This document shows positions 1-9,291 of a stretch of DNA of 64,000 nt, piece by piece. The notes beneath the pieces are model-generated. The model saw nothing but the letters and a program-made list of their open reading frames with translations. It searched no databases and was not told the DNA's origin. This DNA comes from Xiheicaenibacterium sp046351325 (GTDB lineage Bacteria > Myxococcota_A > Polyangia > Polyangiales > Polyangiaceae), in the NCBI GenBank assembly GCA_046351325.1, contig JAXLYR010000010.1, forward strand, positions 1 to 64,000, written 5' to 3'. Made by a program: the position numbers and the translations under genes. Positions within the stretch are counted from its first letter, which is position 1; every line of letters begins with the position of its first letter.

Positions 1-946
1 CGTCGTTCGACTCTCCACCGAGCGCGATGAGGAGCGCGTGCTCCTTCGTGAGCTCCGCGTCGAGCGCCTCCAGTCGACTCTCCGCCATCCTCAGAAACTC
101 CTCGGCCTCGCGTCGTCGGGCCTCGAGCGTCGCGATCGTCGCGCGTCGAGCCGCTCGGTCGGCGCGACGGTGCTCCATCTCGAGTCGCTCCATCTCGGCG
201 CGCTCTCGCTCTCGCTCAGCGAGCTCGCGCGCTTCACGTTCGACGCGTTCGCGTTCCTTCTCAGCGCGTTCGCGTTCTCGCTCAGCGTGCTCGCGCTCTC
301 GCTCAGCGTGCTCGCGCGCCTCACGTGCGGCGCGTTCCTTCTCGGCGCGTTCCTTCTCGGCGCGTTCCTTCTCGGCGCGTTCCTTCTCGGCGCGTTCCTT
401 CTCGGCGCGTTCCTTCTCGGGGTTCGGTCGCGGCGCCGGCGTCGAAGCCCCGCTCATCCCGAGCAGTGCCGCGAGCGCGTCGACCTCGACCTCCCCGAGG
501 TCACGCGTGAGCCTGCCCGGCGCGCCCTCCCAGCTGCCGCGCATCGCGAGCGCATCGAGCGACTTCTCGATGCGCTCCCCCGCGGCTTGCGTCGCTTCGT
601 CACCGAGCAGCTCGAGCGCCGCGATCGTGCACGCCCGAACCCTCCGGTCTTGTTCGGCGCGCGCAGCCGCGAGCGCTTGGCCGGAGCCGCTCCCTTCGAG
701 CAATTGCTTCTGCGCCTCCCGCACGGCGCTCCCCGCGTCGAAGACTCGCCCGAGCTCGGCTGCGCTGCGATGGTGAAGCTGGTTGACGGCCCACGCCGAG
801 GGCGAGGGCTTCATCGTCTTGTCGACGGCGGCGGCGCCTTCCTTGTTGCCCGCGCGCTTGAGCGCCGACGCGAGCTCCTTTCGCTTCTTGATGAAGTCAG
901 CGAGGGGAGCTTGGAACAGTTCTGTCAGCGCGGCGTCGAGATCCAC
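1..946 (-). CDS. Coiled-coil protein, C-terminus cut by window edge
   Basis: At least 315 residues are visible. GTG at 946 is the likely start because an in-frame TAG lies four codons upstream. Residues 1-175 are a helical, Ala- and Glu-rich region without a motif I recognise. From about residue 176 the protein becomes a highly charged coiled coil: six exact 15-base units encode EKERA repeats, followed by degenerate Glu/Arg heptads (EREREHAERERERA type) and a less repetitive helix. No signal peptide or membrane segment is visible, so it is probably cytoplasmic. The start overlaps or nearly abuts the stop of the upstream hydrolase gene, so the two may be co-transcribed. Function unknown; the C-terminus lies outside the window. 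Confidence 0.75.
   Translation of the reverse strand, partial: MDLDAALTELFQAPLADFIKKRKELASALKRAGNKEGAAAVDKTMKPSPSAWAVNQLHHRSAAELGRVFDAGSAVREAQKQLLEGSGSGQALAAARAEQDRRVRACTIAALELLGDEATQAAGERIEKSLDALAMRGSWEGAPGRLTRDLGEVEVDALAALLGMSGASTPAPRPNPEKERAEKERAEKERAEKERAEKERAEKERAAREAREHAEREREHAERERERAEKERERVEREARELAERERERAEMERLEMEHRRADRAARRATIATLEARRREAEEFLRMAESRLEALDAELTKEHALLIALGGESND
331..420 (-). repeat. Six tandem 15-bp units encoding EKERA
   Basis: Six near-perfect copies of a 15-base unit (plus strand cgcgttccttctcgg). Read on the minus strand they add pentapeptide turns to the coiled coil. The unit length is a multiple of three, so gain or loss of units keeps the frame. Confidence 0.85.
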
Positions 947-955
947 GGGCGCATT

Positions 956-1768
956 CTAGAAGCTTCGGTTGACCCATTTGCGCTCGGGCCACGACGATGG
1001 GTCGCCGCCCGGCTCCTGGGGCGCGTCTTCGGCGCCCTCGGCGGCTGTCCGCGACACGTGTGCAGTCTCGAGCTTGCGGCGGATCTCGAGCACCCGCCGC
1101 TCGACCAAGGAGATCGCCTCGCGATCGAAGAGCACCGTGTTGTGCCCTAGGTCGGGGAGCACCACGAGCTCACCCGACGGCAGGGCGTGCGCGACGGGGT
1201 CTCGCGTGACCATGTCCGCTCCCGCGATGATCGAGAGGTGAGGGATGTGGGCCGTCGCGTCGAGCCGCAGCTCGCGCAGGAGCGGGCTGTCCGGATCGAT
1301 GTCGCGCGCGCCCTCGAAGCCGAGCAGCTTCGCTCCGCGCACGCCCCCGAATGGGCTCGCGAGCGCGATCGTCGAGATGATCCGCGGGTCGGATGCTTTG
1401 ACGGCGTGATAGCGAGCGACGATCCCACCGAGGCTGTGCCCGACCAAGTGGATGAGCGCGGCCGAAGGGAGCAGCGTGAGGAGCTCGTCGAGACGGTCCG
1501 CGATCGCCTGCGCGCCCGGCCCCGGCAGGTAGCTGAACGCCGCCGTGTGGATGCGCGGGTGTCGGCCCACGCGCTGGCGCATCGGGCGCAGGACGCCGGC
1601 GGACGCGAAGAGCCCATGCAAGAACACGACGACGTGATCCCCGGCGGCGACGTCGCGTGGGACGACCGGGGCGAGCGTGTCCCGGGGCAGCAGCACAGCC
1701 TGCCTCGCGAAGGCTCCAGCCTCGCGCGCGCTCGACTTGAGGACGCGGCGCCACATCAAGTCGGCCAT
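956..1768 (-). CDS. Alpha/beta-fold hydrolase (lipase/esterase-like)
   Basis: 270 residues from ATG at 1768. Longer starts would run into the divergent gene at 1862. The fold is shown by an oxyanion HG at residues 51-52 (VFLHGLF), the nucleophile elbow GHSLGG with Ser112, a likely catalytic Asp185 (IIAGAD) and His209 (LGHN). This is the arrangement of lipases and acyl hydrolases of the PGAP1/triacylglycerol-lipase type. No signal peptide is evident. The last 40 residues are polar and probably disordered. Substrate cannot be told from sequence. It may share a transcript with the coiled-coil gene just downstream. Confidence 0.85.
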   Translation of the reverse strand: MADLMWRRVLKSSAREAGAFARQAVLLPRDTLAPVVPRDVAAGDHVVVFLHGLFASAGVLRPMRQRVGRHPRIHTAAFSYLPGPGAQAIADRLDELLTLLPSAALIHLVGHSLGGIVARYHAVKASDPRIISTIALASPFGGVRGAKLLGFEGARDIDPDSPLLRELRLDATAHIPHLSIIAGADMVTRDPVAHALPSGELVVLPDLGHNTVLFDREAISLVERRVLEIRRKLETAHVSRTAAEGAEDAPQEPGGDPSSWPERKWVNRSF

Positions 1769-1861
1769 AGCACGCGGACCTCGTGGCTCGCGAGTTTCCG
1801 AACGCCGATCCAGCCAGGGAAATTCCGGCCCGCGAGGACGCGGCTGCGCTAGCAATCCCGC

Positions 1862-2584
1862 ATGCAGGCCCGCGCCGTCTCCTTCGACTTCGGGCAGACC
1901 CTCGTCGAGCTCGACGAGCTCTTGCTCACCGCCAAGCTCCGGCGCATGGGTGTGACGGTCGAGCCCGATCGCATCGTTCGCGCCCTCGACGCTGCGTTCG
2001 CGGCGTACGACCGCGGCTTCGCGGCCCCGAGCCCCCACCGCCCGGGTGAGCACGCGTGGAAGCAGTTCATGCAGGTCCTGCTCACGACCGCGGGCGCGAC
2101 GCCGAGCCGCGACCTATCGACCGCGATCGATGCGCTCTTCGCCGATCAGCCCCGCGCGAATCTTTGGCAAAAGCCCATCGCCGGGATGATCGAGCTCATG
2201 CTCGAGCTGCGCGCGCACGGCGTCCCCGTCGGCGTTCTCTCCAACTCGGAGGGGCGCCTCGTCGAGCTCGCTCGTCAGCTCGGCTGGGAGAAGCACTTCG
2301 ACACGATCGTCGACTCCGGCGTCGAGGGCGTGGAGAAGCCCGCTCCCGAGATCTTCCACCGCACGGCCGGGCGCCTCGGCGTCGCGACCAGCGAGCTCGT
2401 CCACGTAGGCGATTCGCTCTCCGCCGACGTTCGCGGTGCGCTCAGCGTGGGCGCGCGCGCGATCTGGTTCAGCCCCGAGGCACGCGCCACGACGGCTCTC
2501 GAGACGCCCCAAGCCATCCGCACCTCGACGCCCGCAGGGGTCCGCGCGGCGCTCGTGTCCTGGGGGCTCCTCGCCGCTCAGTGA
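1862..2584 (+). CDS. HAD-family hydrolase
   Basis: 240 residues with the HAD motifs in order: motif I FDFGQT with nucleophile Asp9, motif II Ser127 (VLSNSEG), motif III Lys159 (VEKPAPEIF) and motif IV GDSLSAD at 183-189. The cap between residues 20 and 100 is helical, as in HAD subfamily I. The second Asp of the usual DxD motif is Gly11. Related DFGGT proteins exist, but loss of the general acid makes it uncertain whether this is a classical phosphatase. The 3' end overlaps the convergent gcvH stop by 7 bases. Substrate unknown. Confidence 0.85.
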   Translation: MQARAVSFDFGQTLVELDELLLTAKLRRMGVTVEPDRIVRALDAAFAAYDRGFAAPSPHRPGEHAWKQFMQVLLTTAGATPSRDLSTAIDALFADQPRANLWQKPIAGMIELMLELRAHGVPVGVLSNSEGRLVELARQLGWEKHFDTIVDSGVEGVEKPAPEIFHRTAGRLGVATSELVHVGDSLSADVRGALSVGARAIWFSPEARATTALETPQAIRTSTPAGVRAALVSWGLLAAQ

Positions 2585-2970
2585 TCTTGCGTCGCGAGGA
2601 AGGCCTCGTACGCGGCAGCATCCATCAGCGCGTCGAGCTGCGACGGATCGCTCGGTGTGATCTTCACCATCCACGCGGCGTAGCAGTCCTCGTTGACGGC
2701 CTCGGGCTTGCTGTCGAGCGCGCCGTTCACGGCCACGACCTTGCCGGAGATCGGCGCGAACAGGTCGCTCAGCGTCTTCACGCTCTCGATCGTACCGAAG
2801 GCCTTGCCGACCTCGATGGTGTCGCCGGCCTTGATGTCGAGGTTCACGAGCGTGATGTCCCCGAGCTGCTCGACGGCGAACGCCGTGATCCCGACCTCGA
2901 CGTCGGCCCCGGTCGTGCGCGCCCACTCGTGCTCTTTCGTGTACCGAAGATCCGAAAGCACCTTGGCCAT
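2578..2970 (-). CDS. gcvH: Glycine cleavage system H protein
   Basis: 130 residues, the normal length. GcvH carries the aminomethyl group on a lipoyl arm between the P, T and L proteins. The lipoylation site is Lys65 in IESVKTLSDL, followed by the conserved turn GKVVAVN. It lies 42 bases downstream of gcvT on the same strand, so the two form an operon. No gcvP is found in the window. Confidence 0.97.
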   Translation of the reverse strand: MAKVLSDLRYTKEHEWARTTGADVEVGITAFAVEQLGDITLVNLDIKAGDTIEVGKAFGTIESVKTLSDLFAPISGKVVAVNGALDSKPEAVNEDCYAAWMVKITPSDPSQLDALMDAAAYEAFLATQDH

Positions 2971-3012
2971 GACGAACTCATCCTCTCGCTGAAAGTTTGG
3001 GGACCAAACTAA

Positions 3013-4107
3013 CTACAGCTGCGCTCGCTTGTAGAACGGCGTCTTCACCACGACCGCTTCGGCCTTGCGGCCCCTGCAGTCGACCACGAACTCCGTCCCG
3101 ATCGCGCTCATCTCTGCGGGCAGATACCCGAGCCCGATGTTCTTTCCGACCGTAGGCCCTGGGCTCCCGCTCGTGCAGATCCCGACGGTCGCCCCCGCTT
3201 TGTCGAGCAAGGGGTAGCCGTGCCGCGCGATGCCACGACCCGTCACCTCGAAGCCGACGAGCTTCCGCGGGAGGCCTCGCTCCTTGATCGCGACGAGGGC
3301 TGCCTTCCCGAGGAAGTCGGACTTGTCGAGCTTCACGACCCAGCCGAGCCCTGCCTCGAGTGGGTTCGTGGTCTCGTCGATGTCGTTGCCGTAGAGCGAC
3401 AGCCGGGCCTCGAGCCGCAGCGTGTCGCGGGCCCCGAGCCCTGCGGGGGCCGCGCCGACTCCCACGAACGCATCCCAAAGGCGCCCGGCGTCTTCGTTCG
3501 CGCAGAAGATCTCGAGCCCGTCCTCACCCGTGTAGCCCGTACGCGCTGCGCGACAAGCCACCCCACCGAGCGTCGCGCGGGCGTGATGAAAGGACTTCAT
3601 CGCCGCGAGGCTCTCACCCCCGATGCGGCCTGCGAGCTCGAGCGCCTTGGGTCCTTGCACCGCGATGAGCGCTGTCCGATCCGATACATCCTCGAACGCG
3701 ACGCCCGCGGCCTTCGCCGCGGCTGCGAAATGCGGCGCCATCTTGTCGCGGTTGGAGGCGTTGCAGACGACGAGCATGTCGTCGGCTGCGATCCTGTAGA
3801 TGATGAGGTCGTCGAGGATCGTGCCCTCCGCGTTGCACGCGCACGTGTACTGCGCCTGACCGTCGACGAGCTTGCGCGCATCGTTGGTGATCAAACGATC
3901 GACGACGTCGAGCGCGCCCGCGCCCTTCAGCTCGAGCTCACCCATGTGCGAGACGTCGAAGATCCCAGCGTTGGTGCGCACCGCACGATGCTCTTCTACG
4001 ACGCCTGCGTATTGCACGGGCATCTCATAGCCCGCGAAGGGAACCATCCGTCCCTTGGCCGCGATGTGTCGTTCGTAGAGGGGGGTGCGAGAGAGGCCGG
4101 TCGTCAC
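3013..4107 (-). CDS. gcvT: Glycine cleavage system T protein (aminomethyltransferase)
   Basis: 364 residues, close to the usual 360-375. GcvT moves the methylene group from the lipoyl-bound intermediate to tetrahydrofolate and releases ammonia. The N-terminus (TPLYERHIAAKGRMVPFAGYEMP) and the folate-site segment FDVSHMGE are typical of the family, as are RTGYTGEDGLEIF and the C-terminal GITSGSxSPT-like region (here GICTSGSPGPTVGKNIG). First gene of a gcvT-gcvH operon. Only 59 bases separate it from the lipoprotein gene upstream, and I see no glycine riboswitch there. Confidence 0.97.
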   Translation of the reverse strand: MTTGLSRTPLYERHIAAKGRMVPFAGYEMPVQYAGVVEEHRAVRTNAGIFDVSHMGELELKGAGALDVVDRLITNDARKLVDGQAQYTCACNAEGTILDDLIIYRIAADDMLVVCNASNRDKMAPHFAAAAKAAGVAFEDVSDRTALIAVQGPKALELAGRIGGESLAAMKSFHHARATLGGVACRAARTGYTGEDGLEIFCANEDAGRLWDAFVGVGAAPAGLGARDTLRLEARLSLYGNDIDETTNPLEAGLGWVVKLDKSDFLGKAALVAIKERGLPRKLVGFEVTGRGIARHGYPLLDKAGATVGICTSGSPGPTVGKNIGLGYLPAEMSAIGTEFVVDCRGRKAEAVVVKTPFYKRAQL

Positions 4108-4166
4108 GCGCGATAACTAGCAGCCACGAGCGCTGGACCGCTCCAAAATCGACCGGCCTTCGCCGC

Positions 4167-4778
4167 TCACTGGCTCGGAGGAATGCGTATCGGCGCCGTC
4201 AAAGTCGGCGCTGGTGTGGTCTCCGGGGCCTTCGCGTCCTCGTCCAGAATGAGCGGCGCCGGACGGGGGCGTTTGTCGTTGTTCTCTTCGTCGGGGGTGA
4301 TCACGACGTTCCCCGAACCGATGAGCTTCTGGATGGATAGCGTGGCGGTCAGCGACTTCTTCCGCACTACGACGTCGTAAAGGCCATCAGGGTCGCCGCC
4401 GACGATCTTCACGCCAGAAAATATCGTCCTCTGCGGACCGATCTCGACGCGTCCACCATCGAGGCGCTCGCGACAGTACGAGGACACCAGCTCGAACGAG
4501 AAGGGCATCGTCGCTTCGATCATCATCGGCGTCTCGCGCTCGATCGCAGATCGTAGCGGGAGCTTCATTCCAAAGGCTTGAAGCGGCCCCTCGATGAGCG
4601 CGTTTGGATCGACTTCATCGGGAGCCTGTAGGGTCGTCGGTCGCCCAGTCAGCACTGGCTCCGGCGGAGCTTTCTTATCGCAGCCGACGATGAAGAGCAG
4701 GAGAAGCGCGACCGGACCTTTCACGTCGAACCACCCACTCACAGTCTTCCTCAGTCTTCCTATTTCGAACCTACCCAC
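4167..4778 (-). CDS. Predicted lipoprotein of unknown function
   Basis: 203 residues if ATG 4778 is used. GTG at 4742 or 4724 would give a more usual short n-region. A hydrophobic stretch ends in a lipobox (LLFIVGC) and then a polar acidic linker, so export and lipidation are likely. The centre contains two or three beta-rich segments (GGDPDGLYDVVVRKKSLTA) and the C-terminus is Pro/Thr-rich. It lies 114 bases downstream of the PilY1-like gene on the same strand and could be a pilus accessory lipoprotein, but only position supports that. Confidence 0.7.
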   Translation of the reverse strand: MGRFEIGRLRKTVSGWFDVKGPVALLLLFIVGCDKKAPPEPVLTGRPTTLQAPDEVDPNALIEGPLQAFGMKLPLRSAIERETPMMIEATMPFSFELVSSYCRERLDGGRVEIGPQRTIFSGVKIVGGDPDGLYDVVVRKKSLTATLSIQKLIGSGNVVITPDEENNDKRPRPAPLILDEDAKAPETTPAPTLTAPIRIPPSQ

Positions 4779-4892
4779 CTTTTCGCTTGGAAGGACCCGG
4801 CACGCAAGGCGAACGGGGACAGCGCCCCGTTCGGTCTCACACTCGCCAACTGCCTTGCCCCGCGAAAGGCTCTCGCCCGAAGCCTCGACGCC

Positions 4893-7800
4893 TCACTCGA
4901 CGATGCTGACCCACGTCCGCACGCGCGTCCGGGACTGGGGCGCCGGCAGGTTCACGCGAGTGCTCTTGGTCTTCGCACCATTCTCTCCGCTGCCGCCCTG
5001 ACCCGTGTGGAACACGAGTTGGTAGCGACCCGTCTTCGACGAGGTGAGCGCGTCGTACTTACCACCCAAATACGGGTCGTTGAAGTTGTCCGGCGTGAGC
5101 GTGCAAGACGGAACCTGATTGAGCGAGATACCGAACACGACCTCGCCGCCCGTGAAGTCGAGGCAAGCCTCGGGCGAAGCATTGTTGTCCAGGCTCACCA
5201 GTTCACGCGGCGAGCCGTCGGTGTTCTTTTCTTGGTAGTGAATCCCACAGATGCCGCCGACACCCTGCGTGCAGGCCAGCGTCTGATTGGGAACGAAGTA
5301 GGAGAAGTAGAGCTGACCGTCGAAGATGTTGAGCGGGCCCGTCACGCGGCCACCGTTCTTGAATGCGATCTCGACGCCCTTGGACGAGTTGACGATCGGC
5401 TCGAAGCGAGCATCGGCGGTGTCGTAGTGGTCGGCGAAGCTGATCATGAAGTTCAGCATGCCGACGGACGAGGTGTTGAAGCCCTCCTGGTCGCCCGTCG
5501 AATACGAGACCACCAGATCCCCGTCCTCGCTCAGCGAGAGCAGCGGGGGCAGCTGAATCGGCTGACCCATTACTGCGGCCTCGTTGTCCGAGGGCATCGG
5601 GGACAACTCCAGCTTGGCGCCCGCACCAGCACCTGAGGGAACCCAGGCGTCAAAGAGTGTTGCGTCATTGACCGGCCCCGGGTTGTAGGCGTCGAACGCG
5701 ATGCGCGCATTCCACGTAGACGGGTCCGGATCACTCAGGTCGACGCGCCACAAGGTGCCGTCGTAGTCGCCCACATAGATGCGGTCGGAGATCTTTCCGG
5801 TGCCGTACGGATAGGCGACAGGGACGCCGCTGATCGGACTGTCGAATGGCGTGTTGCTCGACGGAACGACCACATAGGGGTCGAGGTTGGTGTTGTTGAG
5901 GTTGTTGTTGCCCTGCGAGGTCCGGGGATTATCGGCCATCTCGCCCGTCATGCGGGCGAGGATGCGCCCTGTCTTGAGCTCGACGACAGTCAAGCTGCGG
6001 GCGGCGACGCCATCATTGCCCCAATCGCGGATCTTCTTGCGCGGCTGGCGATTCGAGCCGTCCCAATAGGTGTCAGGGTCGAGCTTGCGATCCTTGACGG
6101 AGGTCGGAGAGCCACCCGTCGGAGAGCCACCCGGCAGAATCGCGACTGCGACGACCTTCACCACGCCGTCCGACTGCAGATAGCGAATCGTGGTGATCGT
6201 TCCACCAGGGACGTTCTCGCCAAAGAGGACATCGCCGGGCTTGCCGCCGCCGTCGTTGCCGGCCGTGCGCATCTGCCACAAGAAGCGGGGCTTCAAAGGA
6301 TTGGTCACGTCAATCGCGTAGTAGAAGCCGCCGGCGCCCGACAGACCGCTCGCGCCGAGCAAGACAGTCGCATAGTCCCAGTTCGCAGCGGTCGCAGCGA
6401 CCGGCCGGTCGTAGACCACGTTGGCGTAGGTCAGCTGACCATCGAGCAAGCGCGAGTGGATGTTGAAGTTCGGCCACACCTGCGGAACGATCGCCGGCGG
6501 GATGAACGTCCAGAGCTCGTTGTTCTGCAGCTGATCGGAGTCCGGCACCTTCGTGTCGAAATCGTTCGTGCCGCTGAAGTCGTTCTTGCTCATGACGAAC
6601 GCGTGCAACTGCCCATCGATGGTCTGTGAGTAAACCATCGTCGGCCGCGTCCCGAAGTCGTTGACGAACGAGGTCGTGCCGTCCGAGCGCTCGGCCCCGA
6701 AGTTCTGATCATCGGAGTCGAATGACGCAGGCGGGGGCACGACGAGCGGGCTCGACTTGTAGATGGCGCCCATGGGGCTGCAATACCCGGGGTTCTTGCA
6801 CTGCGAGCTCGTGTTCGAGCGCGAGGGCGCGACGGTGTCCGCCCCGTCGGGGTTTGGATCGCCGCCGTACCACCGCAGGATGCGATCCGAGCAGACGTCG
6901 AGCTTGTCGTCGCCGAGCAGCGTCTTGCAGTCGTTCTTGTCGGAGCCCTTCAGCCCGAGCAACTCTTCGGGTTTGGGCATGCCGCTCATCGAGTCGATCT
7001 CGCTGAACATGTCTTCGACGTACACCGGGTCGTCCTGGGTCGCGCTCGAGGCGGTATCGCCAAAGCGTCGATAGTCGCCCTGATCCCCACCGTTGAAGAG
7101 CCCATCATAGTTGTTCGGGAAGCCAGCGACATTGGGGCGAACCGTCCCAACCATGGCTTCCTGTTCATCGGTCACGACCGTGAAGAACTTGCGCTTGTAG
7201 GGCGGGCCAATGCTGTCGAGGTTGGACTCGAATTGATCACCCCGATTGGCGGCGACGCTCTGAGCCTCGGGCTCCCCAGTCAACGCGTTGCAAGCATATC
7301 GCACACGCTCGAGGTGACCACGCCACAACCCCTCGTCCTCGTCGACCTCCATCGAGGAACGAACCTCGTAGTAGACAGCCGGGGCATTGGTCGCGCCCGC
7401 GTTGGCGAGGAAGCTCGTAGAAGCACCCGAGAAGGCAGGCACCGTGCGGCTGACGGTGCCACCCGCGAGGTTCTTGAGGATGTTGTTGAGGTTCTGCTTG
7501 AACTCAGTCTGGTTCGACGGGAAGTAGGCCTGACCGGAACCGCCGGAGACCGCGGCCTCCGTCAATGTGCAACAAGCCCGAATGGCGCTCTTGTCGATGC
7601 CGGAATAGCCGTTGTAGGGAGCGACGTCCGCGAACTTCCACTTCGTGCCGCTCCGCTCGCACATCCGGTTCGCGTTGAAATCGGCTGCGCGCAGGGTGGA
7701 GCAAGTCACCGTCTCGTTGAGGTTCGTGCCCGGATTGTGCCAAACAGCCTTGTCGAGCCCCACGCCGAGCAAGAAGGTCGTGATACCCTCTTCGTTGTAA

Positions 7801-9221
7801 AGTTTGCCGCTGAAGGTCGACATCGGCGTGTCGAGATCGCTCGTCGGCTCGCCGTCGGTGACCACGATGACTGCGGCCTTGCGGCAGTTGGTCGCCGACG
7901 TGTAGTAGGGGTCGGTCTGGATACCAATCTTGCCTTTGACCGCCGCCGGGATCGGGGAGAGGCCGAACGGGTGGGGGACGTGCACGCCCTTCGACTGATT
8001 GTCGAACCGCATGAACTCGTAGCCGTCTCGCATCATCGCCGCGAGCGGCGTGTTGTGCTCGAGGAAGGTATCGCCGCCCGAGTTCAGACCGCGCGCCCCG
8101 AGCCCGAGAACGGACTGCTGCACCATCTCGTTGTGGAGCACGGTGCAGTCGTCCTCCGACGTGCACGGCAGGTCGGGGTCACTGACAGCGTAGTCAGACG
8201 GCCCAAAGCCAATCATGCGGCCGCGCCACGGACGAGCGCGTGGGTTGCGAACGCCAATGTCGTACGGCTGCTCGTTGTGCGTGCCGCCCGAGCTCACGTT
8301 GTACGTCGTGTACTGTCCGCGGCCCCCGAGCAGCCAGTTGGAGGTTGCGTCGACGTTGGGGTCCGCAAACCAGTAGCTCCACTGCGGGTTCATGTACCGC
8401 TTGTGGTAGTTCAGGTCGTTCTCCAACACCGTCAGGTAGAAGAGATAGGACGGGTCCGCGTTCCAACCGCCTGCTTTGACGATGTAGTTATAGGGCGGCA
8501 GCCAGATGGTCGGAATGCCGGGACCGTTGCAGTAAGAGCCGTCGACGGCGCTCTGGCAGTTGGGCGGGGTGTCGACGGGGTCACCATCGTACGCGTTGTA
8601 GGGAGCGATGTTGATGACGCTCCCGTAGTCATCGAGCGAGTCGAACGACGCCACTGCGAATCGAATGGTCTTGGAGTAGGTGTCCAAAAGGCCATCCGCT
8701 GATTGCTCCCACTCGCCGGCTTTTTGCCTGCACAGCTTCGCGCTGTTCCACTGGGCCTTGTCATAGCACCGGACATAGTTCGTCCCGCTGTGCGGTTTGC
8801 AGAACCCGACAGGACCATCATCCTTGGGGTTACCGTTGCGGACAGGCCACGAGTAGTCGTCGTTGGTCAGCGCCGTCGTAATGTCGGTGTGCCAGCTGGG
8901 GTAGGGGCGACATGTGTTGGACTCGACCGGGGTCGACTGGTCACACTTCAGGTTCTTGACCGTGCCGGTCAATACCTCGACCAGGGTCGTCCATCGGCCC
9001 TTCTTCGGGGTCGCGCCCGTGCAACTGAAGGAGTTCGAGCCATCGAGCGACCACATCATCGAGCCGGAGGTATCCAGAAGGAGCAGGACGTCCGGCTTCT
9101 TGACCTTGATGTCCGTCGCTTGCGCGTGGGCATCTCGCGTCATCAAGGTGGTCGCACCCAGCGTGGCGAGCACACCCGCAACGGAACCGAAACGCACGAC
9201 GTTTCGCGAATAGGCCTTCAT
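4893..9221 (-). CDS. pilY1: PilY1-like type IV pilus tip/assembly protein
   Basis: 1442 residues with an N-terminal signal peptide (cleavage near residue 33). A von Willebrand A domain begins at once, with an intact MIDAS core DTSGSM at residues 50-55 and a later VTDGEP. The C-terminal half is the PilY1 beta-propeller, shown by IYVGDYDGTLWRVDLSD and by repeats naming dates, outputs and data. PilY1 sits with the minor pilins at the pilus tip, primes assembly, and tunes retraction and adhesion. It is the last pilus gene of the operon fimT-pilV-pilW-pilX-pilY1, 70 bases after pilX. An RGD triplet occurs at residues 660-662. Confidence 0.92.
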   Translation of the reverse strand: MKAYSRNVVRFGSVAGVLATLGATTLMTRDAHAQATDIKVKKPDVLLLLDTSGSMMWSLDGSNSFSCTGATPKKGRWTTLVEVLTGTVKNLKCDQSTPVESNTCRPYPSWHTDITTALTNDDYSWPVRNGNPKDDGPVGFCKPHSGTNYVRCYDKAQWNSAKLCRQKAGEWEQSADGLLDTYSKTIRFAVASFDSLDDYGSVINIAPYNAYDGDPVDTPPNCQSAVDGSYCNGPGIPTIWLPPYNYIVKAGGWNADPSYLFYLTVLENDLNYHKRYMNPQWSYWFADPNVDATSNWLLGGRGQYTTYNVSSGGTHNEQPYDIGVRNPRARPWRGRMIGFGPSDYAVSDPDLPCTSEDDCTVLHNEMVQQSVLGLGARGLNSGGDTFLEHNTPLAAMMRDGYEFMRFDNQSKGVHVPHPFGLSPIPAAVKGKIGIQTDPYYTSATNCRKAAVIVVTDGEPTSDLDTPMSTFSGKLYNEEGITTFLLGVGLDKAVWHNPGTNLNETVTCSTLRAADFNANRMCERSGTKWKFADVAPYNGYSGIDKSAIRACCTLTEAAVSGGSGQAYFPSNQTEFKQNLNNILKNLAGGTVSRTVPAFSGASTSFLANAGATNAPAVYYEVRSSMEVDEDEGLWRGHLERVRYACNALTGEPEAQSVAANRGDQFESNLDSIGPPYKRKFFTVVTDEQEAMVGTVRPNVAGFPNNYDGLFNGGDQGDYRRFGDTASSATQDDPVYVEDMFSEIDSMSGMPKPEELLGLKGSDKNDCKTLLGDDKLDVCSDRILRWYGGDPNPDGADTVAPSRSNTSSQCKNPGYCSPMGAIYKSSPLVVPPPASFDSDDQNFGAERSDGTTSFVNDFGTRPTMVYSQTIDGQLHAFVMSKNDFSGTNDFDTKVPDSDQLQNNELWTFIPPAIVPQVWPNFNIHSRLLDGQLTYANVVYDRPVAATAANWDYATVLLGASGLSGAGGFYYAIDVTNPLKPRFLWQMRTAGNDGGGKPGDVLFGENVPGGTITTIRYLQSDGVVKVVAVAILPGGSPTGGSPTSVKDRKLDPDTYWDGSNRQPRKKIRDWGNDGVAARSLTVVELKTGRILARMTGEMADNPRTSQGNNNLNNTNLDPYVVVPSSNTPFDSPISGVPVAYPYGTGKISDRIYVGDYDGTLWRVDLSDPDPSTWNARIAFDAYNPGPVNDATLFDAWVPSGAGAGAKLELSPMPSDNEAAVMGQPIQLPPLLSLSEDGDLVVSYSTGDQEGFNTSSVGMLNFMISFADHYDTADARFEPIVNSSKGVEIAFKNGGRVTGPLNIFDGQLYFSYFVPNQTLACTQGVGGICGIHYQEKNTDGSPRELVSLDNNASPEACLDFTGGEVVFGISLNQVPSCTLTPDNFNDPYLGGKYDALTSSKTGRYQLVFHTGQGGSGENGAKTKSTRVNLPAPQSRTRVRTWVSIVE

Positions 9222-9291
9222 GACTCCTCCAAAAGACGACCCAAATCAAGGCGCGCCGAGCAGCGGCGCGATAGCCAATCAACCGAGAAAC

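Noticed and set aside
38..1150. Plus-strand frames over the first kilobase
   Set aside because: They run antisense to a well-formed coiled-coil gene and hydrolase; they lack a family match and have odd composition.
7233..8702. Plus-strand 489-residue frame inside pilY1
   Set aside because: It is antisense to a recognised PilY1 with intact motifs, and its sequence is Arg/Val-rich without a domain.
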